Shown one piece after another: positions 49,513 to 62,706 of a DNA stretch of 64,000 nucleotides (positions are counted from its first letter, which is position 1; each line of letters starts with the position of its first letter). The translations under genes were made by a program, and so were the position numbers. Source of the DNA: Varroa destructor (taxonomy: Eukaryota; Arthropoda; Arachnida; Mesostigmata; Varroidae); NCBI RefSeq assembly GCF_002443255.2, contig NW_019211455.1:19133126-19197125 (forward strand), written 5' to 3'. The notes under the pieces are model-generated. The model ran no database searches. It saw only the letters and a list, made by a program, of their open reading frames with translations, and was not told where the DNA came from.

Positions 49513-49851
49513 TTAGCTCTTTGGAGCGCAACGATGCCAGGACGCCTTAAGAAAATTCCGAGCCAGGAACCTGACGAAGGCTCGGGTGGTCCCGCATCTC
49601 CAAGGCATGCGCCTCGCCAATTTTATTGCAAGCGCCACTAAATGCACCACAGAAAAATGTTTTTTGGCCCATATCGATATTTTTATCCAAGATCGTTCAA
49701 AGGAGACATCAAAGCGGAAAATTTCAATGTAAGCTTTTTCAAGGAGACAGATCCAAAGGGAAGGTTTGGTTTTTCTACCTGAAAATCGAAATAGTAAACC
49801 TCTCTCAAGCTCTACCATGCTTGTGCTATTTTCCCCATGATTCATTTTCAC
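49513..49851. other. Overlapping open frames on both strands, unidentified
   Basis: A minus-strand frame of 112 codons covers the whole interval. A plus frame of about 70 codons (49518-49732) containing RKFRARNLTKARVVPHL and another of 90 codons (49626-49898) overlap it. Several read like protein, but I could match none to a transposase or any other family, and they cannot all be real. Confidence 0.2.
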
Positions 49852-50404
49852 GAAGGCACTCCATTTCTGTTTATAAGGTCTCGACAGGGCATCGATGAAT
49901 CACCTGCAAAAATAGACACACAAAGATAGCCTGCGGCATCCGAGCACAATAACAAGAAGTATAGCATATCGAAAATCTTATGGAACAAGTTCTTCTGAGG
50001 GATTCTTCGACATGAGGGAAGTGCAAATCATGAGGAAAGCCGTTACTGCGATTAGATTCGCCGTGAGCTTATCTTCACTGTCATGAATGCCGATGAACGG
50101 ATCAATCGAACGGTTGAGGTTTGGCCACCCCATCTAGTGCTGTCGGAGTACGATCGCGATACCAAGCAGCATGACTCAGGGCCAGCCGGTCTGTAAGGCA
50201 TTATAAGTTACTCACTGTTTATGTGACCTTTTACGAAAAGTGCCAAAAAGCGCTCGAAAGACAGGTGGTTGTCATATTAAATATATATTTGCCTTGCCAT
50301 AGGTTACTATGGCCACAAAGTGCCGCACGATGAACGAAAGTATAATTTTCACTCTCGGAAAAAAATAAGGCACAGTAGAACTAGGCAGCCTGATCGAGCA
50401 TATC

Positions 50405-50974
50405 TTAAAAAGGCACCTTGATAGAGGTTGACACGCCTTGACAGCGCTCGACGAAAGCGACGCAGCCGCTTATCACGACGGGGATCGAGGCAAGATGTGA
50501 CAGTGAAGGAACACAATGATATTGGATTATTCGGTCAGATCGAGCAGTACTGAAGATAGGAACGTTGCGTAGAGATCGGATACGGCCAAGCAAAACAAAC
50601 ATAAGTGCGTTTCTTAAAACTGCGCAGTACTTCAGTGTTGATCCGGTTTTGCACAACGCCAAGAATGAGCAATGAAGTCTCAGGAGGGAGAAATCTGCTT
50701 GGGTGCATATCAGGCCTTGTACGCATGGGCTCCAAGTGGGTAAAATACAGCTGGCGTATAGTTCGTAGAGAACTGAAATGTAACGTAATTTACCTAATGC
50801 AAGTATTATACCATAAGATAAAACCGCACTGAAACACGTATTTCCTAAAACGGAACCACATAATATACGCCCATCGAACCTGTTATATCTATTAAAAATT
50901 AATATCACGTAAAAACAAATACGTTTGTGATAATTGCGTCTGTTCCGCAATTCGCAGATTTGCAGAAAACTCAC
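50405..50974 (-). CDS. Longest open frame in the window, unidentified
   Basis: A minus-strand frame of 189 codons begins at a GTG; its first ATG comes only after about 120 codons. By my rough estimate a frame this long is expected by chance 0.05 times in the window. The peptide is Leu-, Cys- and Ile-rich with hydrophobic stretches (NTCFSAVLSYGIILALGKL; later RNALMFVLLGRI), so it could carry one or two membrane segments. I recognise no family. A 75-codon plus frame (50605-50832) and a 66-codon minus frame (50535-50735) overlap it, so stops are generally scarce here. The lack of an early ATG means it would have to be an exon or a fragment. No strong donor or acceptor is seen at its ends. Confidence 0.22.
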   Translation of the reverse strand: MSFLQICELRNRRNYHKRICFYVILIFNRYNRFDGRILCGSVLGNTCFSAVLSYGIILALGKLRYISVLYELYASCILPTWSPCVQGLICTQADFSLLRLHCSFLALCKTGSTLKYCAVLRNALMFVLLGRIRSLRNVPIFSTARSDRIIQYHCVPSLSHLASIPVVISGCVAFVERCQGVSTSIKVPF

Positions 50975-51931
50975 GTTTGCTGTTATGCTAGATATCCGTC
51001 AGTATGTATATATATATAACACTTAAGGTCAGTTTGCGAACAACGTGGTCGTCCAGGTAATTACTTGACAAATACAATATGGGCAGTATAATATCTATAC
51101 ACGTTAAACACACAAACGGTGTACGCATATTTTACGCTTGCCGTATAAACTAATCGCATAAAGTTTTACCCACACGTTTGTGAATCGGCTTTTCACATGC
51201 AATCTTCTCAGGATTCAACAATTAGCTCATCTTTAACTAAATGTTTCACTACTAGTATGAGCGGCAATAAAGAAAATCCATTAAACCTCCTCAACAGATA
51301 CCTTTGGACACCTTTTGGAAGATTATTCCTTCCCAAATGATTGATTTCCGCGGTCTAGACGCGTTAAAGCATCTCCTTTGCTTCATGATACTTACTCCCT
51401 TGTGTTCGAAGAATGAAGAGTTATTTGAATTTCTTTGCCGTTATCTAAAAATCGCATTGTAAGGGTTGTCGAATTCGAAAGGTTGTCGGAATTAGAACGC
51501 TTCCAAAAACAGCCAATGGATTATTTCGACACATTTGACTACATGTATGTACCTGCTTTTTAAAAATGCCATTAGTTGTGTTAAAGAAAAGTGAGCACTT
51601 TGTTGGCTCACGCGCGTTTGACCAGTCGCCAGACCGGGTCGATCCAGACCGAGGTCAGATTTAAAATTTAGCGAGGTTACGCCTAAAGACCACCGTTTCT
51701 ATAAGCAATATCACTTATTAACAGACTCGATGAAAAGGCGTTTAACCTGAAATTATGTTAGGTCGAAGGAAATGAGCGAAGAAAATACATAAGTAAGATC
51801 TAGTTTCTATGCTTATACAAAGATATCATTTATTTAACTCAATTGCAGCTATTACGCAAACTGATCTGAATACAAACGTGCCTTCTCGAGATCACCCTAA
51901 CAGACAGTGTACTTCGTTAAACTTATCTTCG

Positions 51932-51971
51932 TCCCTAAAAGGACTGCACGGGACTTGAAAGCGTTTGATGG
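51932..51971 (+). repeat. 40-bp exact repeat, copy 1
   Basis: Forty bases beginning TCCCTAAAAGGACTGCACGG and ending GCGTTTGATGG recur exactly at 54187-54226 in the same orientation, with unrelated flanks. It lies in an 80-codon plus frame (51907-52149), where it reads PKRTARDLKAFDG. Confidence 0.95.
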
Positions 51972-53043
51972 GCTTCGATACCGGTCCAATTGCAAGTTCA
52001 ATTTTTATTTCTCCTCTTTTCTCATAACGGCCGGAACCTCTTCCATTAATAAGATTACTATCAATTATACCGTCACTTTAAAGCCAGCAAAATGCGAATG
52101 GGTCCACTGCTCTACAATAAGTGTTGGCAAAAGACGAAAGATTATCTAAAGCAGCCCTGACTTGAAAGCCTATTTTCCCGATTTTGCATAGGACTAACTT
52201 AATTTGGTGCCTCGCAACAACTGGGTGATCTTCAACTGCTTTATTACGACACGGGTAACTAGTCTAAGTCAACGTTTTTTCGACAAAAGATTAAGAGGAC
52301 AAGAACAATTCTATCGTATAGTTTAAGTATATATGTATGTTGAGTAATGAAAATTGTTGTCAAGTACAACAAACGAGTGCTATGCTTATTATTCTGGTTA
52401 GGTAGCATATCCAAATTAAAATGTCGACTTTTTGTTTCGGTCCCTCGGAGTAGGTGGGTCGGTTGAAAACATCCCATGAGTGCGGAATTAGACTTCTACC
52501 TTGTGTCTAGAGAAAGGAGATGATCAGATGACTTTGTACAGGCTTGTGATAATTAATCAAGAGCAATTGAGGTTGGTCGAGTCTTTGAGAAATCTAGAAA
52601 TAAGGATGTTTTATCATAACAAAAAACGGCTGACAAAAACACGCGGAGTTTTTAATTTTTGCGTAAATATCCCGGCAATTTGACGTATCGCTTAACCTTA
52701 CGTGAGTGTCGGTACAATGATAACTCGCCAACAAACAGTGTGTCTGATAGCAAGCCGGCCGCATATCCAGCAGAGTTCATATTTAATTGATATTTTACTA
52801 TAGTGATGTTAGTGATAAAGTGATAAATACTGTTATCCATTAGGCATTTCTACGTATAATCGATCTAAATTTCATTTGTGCAGGTGGAACACTATTGGCA
52901 TTAGCTTCGCTGAGGAAATGAAGTGCTTTCGAATAGTTCATAGCGTATTGCTAAAAAGCAGATGAACGATACAATTTATACAAACACTTATAGGATGAAC
53001 AATGAAATCCAACGGTATCGTTTGACATGAGATTTGTCTGCTG

Positions 53044-53077
53044 CAGGAGCGGAAGGCCGCAGGAGGGGAAGGCCGCA
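53044..53077. repeat. 16-bp tandem duplication, GC-rich
   Basis: CAGGAGCGGAAGGCCG (53044-53059) is followed at once by the same 16 bp with one change (C to G at the seventh base), then CA. It is unusually GC-rich for its surroundings. Confidence 0.85.
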
Positions 53078-53468
53078 CGAGTTGGCAAAACGATTCGGTA
53101 TGATGTCATGTCAAACTAACGTTTGCGGGTCTTACGATTCTGTCTCACAGGTTCTGTTAGCACGTTATTCATAGATGCACGCCTAGATCACATTCGATCA
53201 ACTTACTAAAAAGTTAAGCAATTATCCTCATACTTACGTTGTTTTGCCTTGATCCAAAGATACCTCCACTGGACGTCTCACTTACTTGTCTTTAGATATA
53301 CATATGAAGTTCTGGCGTTGCTCCCCTGTGTCTGATTTTAGAAAAATCGAACACTGCCATTGGCCCTGTCTTGTATGTATGCGGTACAATTTTCAGAATC
53401 TGAGCTGTATAATATAGAATTAGTAATCCAGGTAGCACAAAGTGTTTTTTTATCGTTTCATTATAATT

Positions 53469-53484
53469 TATATATATATATATA
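53469..53484. repeat. TA microsatellite
   Basis: Eight TA units. Confidence 0.85.
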
Positions 53485-54186
53485 ATATGTTTAGTGGATT
53501 CGGAGAGCGCAGAGTTCACACTGAACACCAAGACAGTGGATTTTTCCCTTATATATATTATAGTCTCCTTTATATGTAGACAATGATAGTTTTCAAGTGC
53601 ATCCTGGAGCCACGCTTAAGCCTTCTCGCTTTCGAATAATCACCAGCTTAAACGAACGCTGATAAATCATCTGCGGGGAAAAGCTATATAGGGAAGTAAA
53701 ATCCATTCTACACCATATATGTCTAAGAACAGATTCACATTCGAAAACTGTTCTCTGGTCATAATAAGAGTTACACAAGCAGGGAAAAATGTCAACATCT
53801 ATAGACAAGGTCGCCTCAGGCTTATTGTCTCCCTTCCGCAGGGCAATGGGAAGTGCTGAAGGCTCGATCGCCCTTGTTTCCATTCTATCAGCACGATTGC
53901 AATAGCGAACAAATTAACAGGTACAATTGTAATTATCGACAATACTTGAAGACATACGCTTACGAATAATATAAAATATCTTAGTCGTCGGGATTTCCTT
54001 CAAAACGCCCGTTAAGCTGAAGTGGCAAACAGTCGCCATGTTACCTGCATCAGCCCTGATATAGTATAACACTATCGCGATCTTCCCGAAGGGCTTTATC
54101 GGCGTTGTCAAAGCTACTGAAGGAAAGAGGCTCGGCAGAACAATAAATATGAAAATAAAGTTGAACATCTCTCTAACAGGCGTTCA

Positions 54187-54226
54187 TCCCTAAAAGGACT
54201 GCACGGGACTTGAAAGCGTTTGATGG
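54187..54226 (+). repeat. 40-bp exact repeat, copy 2
   Basis: Second copy of the 40-bp repeat, 2,255 bp from the first. Here the frame continues differently (LKAFDGQDDDWQRARYEEL, then a stop after about 36 codons in all). That phrase is faintly like the start of a retroelement gag region, but nothing else supports it. Confidence 0.95.
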
Positions 54227-54229
54227 TCA

Positions 54230-57200
54230 GGACGACGACTGGCAGCGGGCTCGTTACGAGGAATTGTGTTCCCATCGGTGCCATATGTGACACTGGAGGA
54301 ACTCAACAATGTAGACATTTAGCGTCAAAATGAAGAACTATCACGTCATCTAATAGACAAGCAGCATGTAAACTAAAACAGATAGAAGCGACTGCGTCTT
54401 TTGCGACCATGGTTATGGATAAGCATGGACCATTCGATAAGCGGAAAATTCTCCTCGAGTGTCGTTCTACCAGGACGGTTTGGGTGATTGCAAAGTGAGT
54501 TTCGTTGTCTCAGGTAGCCATAATAAGGTTAGTGTTTACGTCAACCGGCCCTAAGGTACCGGTTATTTGATTCGTATAGGGTGTATCGATATTATTCACG
54601 GCTCAAAATCTCCAATTGGGAATGATGAATTGAGGTGATCAGATGAGCTGAAAAGTTGACAAAAAGCCAACATAATACAATCTTTATTAAATAGCATCAT
54701 AGGCTAGCATTATTTAAAAGGGTTACATTTGAGACCATCGAATCTATTCCGATCGATGATCATAACAAGAGCATTCCTCTCTATTCGGAGAAGGGACAGC
54801 TGACCAGTATTGCCGTTAAGCGTTGCTTAGAGGGAAACTGAGACTCTGAGAAACTGTGGAATCTGCGTGTGCTTACACACCGAAGCGATACAGAGATGGC
54901 CCAGGACCCAGTCTAGGCCGTGTCACGCCTTATTTTAGGGTGCAAATCTAAGTAAAGAAAAGAGGATGTATATACTTCTTCTGCTTGGTTTCACCAGGTT
55001 GGTTCCTTTGGGCCGTTCCTGTCATTAGTTTAAAAAATAACGCTAAATAGGGGTTGCGGGGCGTGCTGCATAGAAGGCGAAAATCAGCTGTAAAAATTTT
55101 GTTGCTATCGGTAGTACTTAGTGATTATTATTATATTGTTGAAGAGGTAAGCAAAATGTTGTGACAAAATGTAACGTTTTCGTCGTCGTTCGTTAAAATG
55201 CCATTTGCATTTTAAGGTAGCGTATTTCAAATATAATATCTTCCGTTTTTTTGGTCGTTAAAACACATATTAAATGGCTTCACAAGTCAAACTTCATCAG
55301 GGAACTTGCCTTCAAGTAATTCATATGCATTATTTAATAGAAAAAGGCGTTAACAAATTTTGCCGCATTAGTTTGACCCTAACCAAATGATTTGGCAAGG
55401 CCAGCCTTTTCACGCAGCGTAGTCCCAGCTCTTTTACCTTTGTTATAGTATAACATCGTACTGTCCATTGATTCTAAGGCTCATATTATTTTTGATATGT
55501 TCTTAATCAAGCCTATTTAACATGAGTTTCAAACGTCGTTTGATGATTTCCAAACATATTTGTCAATTGATTGGGGCCTCTCATTTATTTCACTTACATA
55601 ATTTCATCCGGTCTCTGGGTTCCAGGGGTAATACCTAGTCTTTCCAGAGATGCAGTGTCAACTTGTCCGATGCTTGTGAACTGGACGTAGACGCACTTTG
55701 TTGCGCCGACTTTCTAAAGCAATGCTCAGCTAAGGCAGTACGAAACGTCAAAGTCTGAAACATTTATTTGGGGCTAGTATGCAGCCGAGCTCAAATAACC
55801 CTTCTACCTTTATTATAGATTAACTGCGACGACCTAAACAGCCCCGATGCCTCACGTGGATATATTGAAGTGCACGCTTATTCACTAAAAGCACTCTTCT
55901 CATCGGATTCTGTTTCAATGCCCACATAATTTGCAGCACGAGTCATGACCACATAACTTAGCGATCAGAAAAGCGTTTCGTCTATCCTTGCCGGACGAGT
56001 ACTGGCGGAAGGGAGAAGCGTCAGTCTCATTCAGCTAGGACTCTCAGGAGAGTGACCTCTCCTGTCACTGTGAGAGGAGAGGACGAGTAATCAAAAGAAA
56101 AAACAGGTGCTATTCCTACCTCTACGTCGCTAAGCAAGGATTTGTCTCAAATCGAAATGCAACTAAAGTTTCAATAGGATTGATGTAGGTTGTACGCTCC
56201 AATAAACAACCGAGCAATCATTTCGCGATAGATTATAATTTGTATCTTATCTCGCTCATAGGTAGTGTTCACTTTGCCGCATTTATAAACGACGGGCGAC
56301 AATGGTGATTTTAGCCGTTCGCGCCATTCCACGTAACTCAGATCGAGGCGACTTAGGAGTAATTGCAGCGTCAGTGTGGTACGTTCTTTGCTGGTACGAA
56401 AGCAGCTACCGAGGCTGATTTCAGATTCCACGCTCGTACATGGTTGATGGAGTTTTCATTAGATGCCAACTGTGTGGGAGCCAAGTAAAGCCGCTTCTGG
56501 GACGGCGTTGAGTTAAGTCGCAGAAAATGAGTTGATGACGGGTCCTTAACGGATGCTTGGCTAAAACTGTAGTCTGAACATGAAGATTCGGATGATAATA
56601 TTCTTGGACTCTCGAATGGAAGCAAGTATATCGTTGAGTAGCGGTGTTTTTATAATAGGGAAGAGATTGGGTTCACTGTTGATTTCAATATTACTGGACA
56701 ATTTACATTCGGATTAAATTAAATCCAACCATTATATAAAAATTATAAAGATTATGAAAATGTGAATCGTTTCATCGTAGGATTACACTGTAATTATTCT
56801 AAGTTTTTCTAATGAGGGGTTCTTGTATTTTATCGGTACCTGAATAACGATGCCACAGAGCTCAATCGCTACGCGTTTATATCGTGTTTTCCTTCGAACG
56901 GAGGTGTAATGGCGTCTATGTCGCTGAGAACTGTGCTCATCGATATTTTCACTAATTTGTATATAGCCCGTTTAAGAAACTAATGGCCTCATTGCAAGAA
57001 AAATATCAGATAAAACGCATGCTCTTTACTTCCAGCCGAAATCATATTTCGCCATACAGTAATAAACGCCATAGGTTCATTACTTGAGAACGCTCTCAGA
57101 GGTTTAAATCTAGCGTATGATGTGCGAGCTTTCCGTAATGCAACGTTACATACATAATTTACCTCGTTTTTGCGTCATTCCATCACTCAGTCTTTTGTCA

Positions 57201-60200
57201 CTAGTCCCTAATTCTACCTATTGGTTTTCATTTGCGAAGTATCTTGGAAATTGTGTTCCTCCTGGCTCAGAGGTAACCTGTTTGCCTGCTAAACTTGAAG
57301 ACACGTGGTAATCTAATCTCGATTCCGTCTCGCGCTGGCAGAAGCCAGCCGTTTGAAGCAACGGTTAACGGTATTGCTGGGCATACAACTTGAGACAGCT
57401 AGATGTCTGGCGAAGTGCCAAATAGTGTAGGTTAAATTAGTTACTTTAACTTAGTACATATTAGGAATAGTGTCGCCTCAAAGAAAAAAACGTCCAACGC
57501 AAGTTGAAATCAGTTACCCAACCTTTTCGTGCCTATTCCTAGTATTTACAGGTTACCTTATTATTCACATACAAATCTGTAATATTCAGCCGGTATCGTC
57601 ATGCAGGCATTAGTTAACAGGTATTCATCATTTTTATGTTTTCTTTAATTGGTTTTCCTGATACTGATGTGTACTCTAAAAGAAATTTGGCCAGATATGT
57701 AGTACAAGCAACTAAACTTGAAATTGGTCCAAAATGACTTTGTGCGTTCACTTGGCATCGACCCCGTTCGGATAAACAAAATATACTTTTCAGCTGACTA
57801 GAACCAAATGGGCCTCTCATCGATTTGATTTTCGCCCAGTTGTTCCCGTATCATTCCCGGCATCACTCTGCGGACAGCTAAAGACATAATAAATCTACAG
57901 TATTCCATAGTAGACGCCGAAAAACAGACGATTAAAAATACCCACTTTTATAAATGCGCAATAAATTATAGCTGGACGAAGGATATCTCTTACGTATAAT
58001 AGATTTGCTTCCCGGAAAGCAAAGAAAGGCAGGCCTATATTTTCTGTCACCGTGCGTTAGGTGTTTAAGGTTCTCTTGTGTCAGTAGAGAACGTTGCAAG
58101 CATTGTGTCAAACAGATACGTTTCCGTAAACGTGTATTTTTTATATTTCATATTTATCTACATATTTATCTATCCAATCTAGGGGTGCAAGACCTGGTCT
58201 AGGTTCAAAACCGATTGCAGACGTGGTTGGTTCTGTGCAAAGGAACCTTTTATGACCTTTTTTTAGGAACTTGAATGCATGTTTTACGGGAGTATTGGAA
58301 ACATTTATCTTCGATAAGTTGAAAAGGAAAATATCGAAGTGTGCGTTTCTTTTACAAATGAAAATTGGCGTGCATGAGTACAACACGTACTTTAAGAAAT
58401 AATTTTAGGCAGTAAAAAAGTGTACTGTATTGTCATAGATGACCACATGTATAAAAAATCAACTATATTTTGGTGAAAATCGCTATTTCTGAGAAATAAA
58501 CGAAGTCAGAGTATGTCCTTGTTTTCCGCAATGATATTCATGCTTATTGATCATTTGCCAAAGGAAATAAGGATTCAATAATAATCTTTTTTCGCGCTAC
58601 CCTGAAAGTACCCTTGAGATGATATTCGAGCTTTTTTCCAGTTGTCGTTGAATTTTACCCAGTTTCAAAATGCTTCGTTCTGTTATCGTTTAAGAGTCTC
58701 TTCATTTGGCGGCAAAGGTTAAGTTTAAAAAATCAAGTACTTTTTAATGAACATCGAACCAAATAATCATTTTGCTTCGAACGACTCATGCAGGGGATTT
58801 TGTCTCTACGTCGCCGGTCCGGCGATTCATAGTACCTTCAAGCGGCACGCGATAACTCCATTAACGGAATCATCCGGACTAACAATTTGGAGGCAGGTAG
58901 AGACATTAAACTGTTGCCATCGTTCTGGGGAAAAATAGATGGGGACTAGTGGGGTTTGAAGTGACAGACAATAAGCCGAAGGCAAGGGCAAGATTGTCTG
59001 CCTTCTCAATTGAAGGATGTTCTGCGATATAGATAGAAATGGGCCCATATCTATGGGAAAAAGATAGAATAAAAAGTCACGCGCAGCGTTAATCGATGTC
59101 AGTAGGGACATGCAATAGGCAGACCCGAGATTATGGTCTAAATCAGCAATGATCTAACATTTGCGGCCTTCATGTGCCGAATCTTACGCCCGCTATGGCC
59201 GTTAGCTGTTCTATCAGAAGTTGTTTGGCTCCCAGTACGACCGATATTTAAGTGTGAGTAAGTGGGTAGGCAAAGCAGGACAGCGCAAGTACTAAAGTTC
59301 TTGCCGAATAATGCAGCGAACTTATGAAATGAATTGACCAATACGGTGAAGTTACTGAAACAGGGTTGTGAGAGAACAATAACAAGAACGCTACGAAAAA
59401 GCTATAGAACTACTAACATGAGTATAGTCTAGAGATGGTGAAAAGACTGCTTCTCTGTTGTGTAGAAGAAAAGGTAGATATCTCGTAAACTTGGTTAAAC
59501 AGGGCATCAGATTTGCTGCTGGGTGAATAAGGTGGGGTTGCGGAAGAGGCTCAAAACTTTCTGAAAGTGTTTCCATTCTGATCTCATCATGTCGCAATGC
59601 CAGAACTGTGGCCTGGATGGCTGCCTAAATCATTGGCTCAGAAGGGCAGCCGTCGCCGGTGTAAGCCACCCGACAATGTAAAAACAATAATATAGAATTC
59701 AAACAATATTGACAAGTTACATTGTGTTTCTCAAACTTGCAGAATCAAGGTGTGACAACTTTGGCTAGTGTTAGAGAAGGGAAGCAGTTGGAAACTTTTA
59801 CTACGAGTATCGATGACGGAAAACGCATGTCCGCAGATCCTAACTACGAATCCCACAACACATAGATAGTAAAAGACATGCTGATCTAAAGAAGTGTATG
59901 AGCCTTTTAGACGGACACGTCGCGGCCGGGATAGGCCTGCGTGAGTTTCACTGTACTTCAGGCACTCTAATAAAAATTGCATGTGCGCAAGGTCTAGTAA
60001 ATGCAATGCTCTGCGGTGCTTCCGCACGTCTTTCCATAAATGCAGGGCGCCGTAACTGTGTAATAAGGAGCTGTTTCAACGATTGAATATTTAGTCCAAA
60101 ACTGTGTTGTTCTGTGATCTCAAAATGTATCTTGTCTTACAGCGTTCTGTGTGCATCATTATAATTGTTGTTGTATATGTTTCCACGCTTTTGATGGCTA
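54230..60200. other. Gene-free stretch
   Basis: Frames are 61-98 codons, on both strands, none recognised. Near 58190-58200 GGTTCAAAACC looks like a B-box, but no A-box lies at the right distance. The inverted-repeat cluster at 56041-56082 is listed separately. Confidence 0.5.
56041..56082. repeat. Cluster of mutually exclusive short stems
   Basis: CAGGAGAG (56045-56052) pairs with CTCTCCTG (56057-56064) over a 4-base loop. Alternatively CCTCTCCT (56056-56063) pairs with AGGAGAGG (56075-56082) over 11 bases. CTCTCA (56041-56046) can also pair with TGAGAG (56071-56076), and GTGAC (56052-56056) with GTCAC (56064-56068). The first two stems share bases and cannot form together. Confidence 0.8.
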
Positions 60201-60201
60201 G

Positions 60202-60204
<3 letters not shown>

Positions 60205-60254
<50 letters not shown>
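60205..60254. repeat. AT microsatellite with one interruption
   Basis: Seventeen AT units, a single GT, then seven more AT units. Confidence 0.95.
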
Positions 60255-60259
60255 CAATG

Positions 60260-62700
60260 AATACTTGTGAATTTTTTACTACAGAGCGGTCCGGAGATAC
60301 GCATGCTCACATCTGATATTCACAAGACCCTCACTTGAAAGCTAAGTAGAAGAGCTTTGTGATAAACGGATATTTCAAGATTGCAGACATGTAGTCCGAC
60401 ACAGAATTTCTGACAAGGTTTCGATATAGAATTCCAAAAACTGACTTCGCAAGCACGCGACACATACAATTACCGGTCGAGCGATATAGTACTCACCATA
60501 GGGAAGCAATGATAGTTCGTTTACAATTGGGCCCTATGATCTGCATTAACCCGTAATTATTGGGGGTGTTGGTATTTCAATGAAGCATTCACAGACATCT
60601 GCGATCTATTTACAAATAAAAGGGCAGTAGACACTGGGGTTCGTGTTTGGCGATTTTCGTATTTGCGAGCAGAACGCACAAGTTGTCGAAGAGCACAATA
60701 GCTAATATTTCAATAAATAAAATGCTCATCGCGATAGGGGATATATCGGTAACGAGAACTAGCACCATTACAATAAGGTTTTATTTTTTTCCCTTTACTT
60801 TAGGAGTACTTTCCTTTGCAGCACCATCGCGCCTATACCAAATCACAATTGTTCGAAGGATTCAAAAAACCATCTTAGTGACTGTATGGTTCATTCTGGG
60901 TTTATCATCGCGTTTGTTGAATTGTTGAAAACATCCGTGTAACATTCCTCTCACACAAACGTTTCCCTTGCTATTACCATTAACACGTTTGTTATAGGGG
61001 CTACAACTTGTTACGCAAAGGAAGCACGTATAACGATCGTTGTTAGAAACAGGAGCACAGCAACACTGTATAATGGGGCTCCAACATTTCGCATTTTCGT
61101 ACCATTCCACATAAATCTTGAACGGTCACGAAAACTACGCCAAGATCGCATCATTCAGTTATTTATGCAAGTTGGCCGCGACCTACTAGCAGAAGAATAC
61201 CGAAACGTACAACTATGTGTACAATATTACACTACAGTGGTGGACTAATATTCTAAAATAGAACGACCATATGCAAATCAGAAATGGCAACCCAGGCAAA
61301 TGGGTCTACAGTGAGAGTCCCAGAGTTTTGCAGCTACACAGACTTGATTATCAAGTCGATCATAATGTTAAAGATGATAATTAATTTTCAGAGGATAAAA
61401 TGATCAATGAACGGTACGCACGAAACATCTATTCGGTTTGCTCACTAGCGCATATTGTCAGTCCACAGGGAATCACATTTAGACATTATTGTTGATCCGA
61501 ATATGACTCCAGGATGCTACGATATCATTCAATGTATGCAAACGTGTGTCAGTTAAACTAAGTCACGCGCGAAAAGAGTCTTTTTGTCCCTGGCCCAGTT
61601 TCGGTCCGAAGTGCCTCGCAGCTTTCGCCTTTCAAAGTTTCTTTGTATTTCATTGCGGGAGCCGTAAGATGCGTGCACTGGGTAACGTAGCCATGCAATC
61701 TCCATATGTGTTCCTGGACTAGCATCGTTAATAAGTTCGTAATATTTTTTTCCCTCTATATGAGACGTGTTTCCTTTCCTCATTAAACGTATAACGATGA
61801 TCTGATGTCTCAAGTCATTTGAGGGCTTTCGACTCGCATAGAGATTCATCCACTCTGTCTGATTTGCGCCTGCATCCCTGCCAGGTCTAGCTTACAATCC
61901 AACTTTTCACGTCCTTCCACATCAAGAAAGTGTTCTAAGTGTGGCGATCCCACACCGATTCCTCATTGTGGAATGATTTCCTCGTCAGGATGACTTCCGT
62001 AGAAACTTTTTTGCGCGGACTTTATAGATTTGAACAATCGACCTGTGCCAAGCGGCTTATGATACTATCCGTGTTACAGCTTTAAGCATCGCCCTGATAA
62101 CACGGGTACTATACGTTGGTTTCCTAAGATACGCTTTATGTGTAACACTAAGATCGAGCCCATAAGTATCTGAGGCATGTGTCTCATTGTGGAACTTGAA
62201 TCAGCGGGCTTCGGTTTGGCGCGCTAAATTCAAACGGCTATGATCATCTCGATAAATATTTGGTCGAGGCGATAGTAGCGCATCTACTTAGTGACACGTA
62301 AATCTTGTATCTCGAAATATTATTCATACATTCATCAATGCGAGGACTTTCTGAAGAAGGAGCATAAACTAGCACTCATCTGAGTTTTATGCATTTTTGT
62401 CTAGGTAGCTATATAGGAATCCGTTTCCGAGCGTAGAACCTTAATATAGCCTTCTGTATAAAACAACAACGCATGTAACAATAAACACACACTGCTAATT
62501 TCTACGAAGTTAATAGCGTGAAACAAGCAAGATACTTGCTCTCCCGGGTTTGGGAAGCGCTCACCCACGGAGATCTAATCCATTTGATTAATAACATTCT
62601 TTGCTGTGTGTAATGATAAATTTCTATCTGGAGAAGAATCAAATTCGAGCAGGTACATCTGTTATAGAAATCAGTGCGTTTGACGACGCTGCGTTTGGTA
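60260..62700. other. Gene-free stretch
   Basis: Frames of 67-98 codons, including a minus-strand 98-codon one (61553-61849) that is charged and protein-like but unrecognised, and a short plus frame after an acceptor-like TAATTTTCAG (61392-61497). Neither is long enough to call. Confidence 0.45.
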
Positions 62701-62706
62701 TTCACG

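Larger units (their letters stand above)
50980..53460. other. Gene-free stretch apart from the 40-bp repeat
   Basis: Frames are 60-80 codons. At 52880 an acceptor-like CATTTGTGCAG is followed by 24 codons (52881-52954), too short to call. A 16-bp tandem pair lies at 53044-53077. Confidence 0.45.

Noticed and set aside
54187..54480. Gag-like region (LKAFDGQDDDW, then CVFCDHGYG further on)
   Set aside because: The pieces lie in different frames with stops between, and no capsid or zinc-knuckle pattern is complete.
58165..58205. B-box-like GGTTCAAAACC
   Set aside because: No A-box at tRNA distance on either strand.
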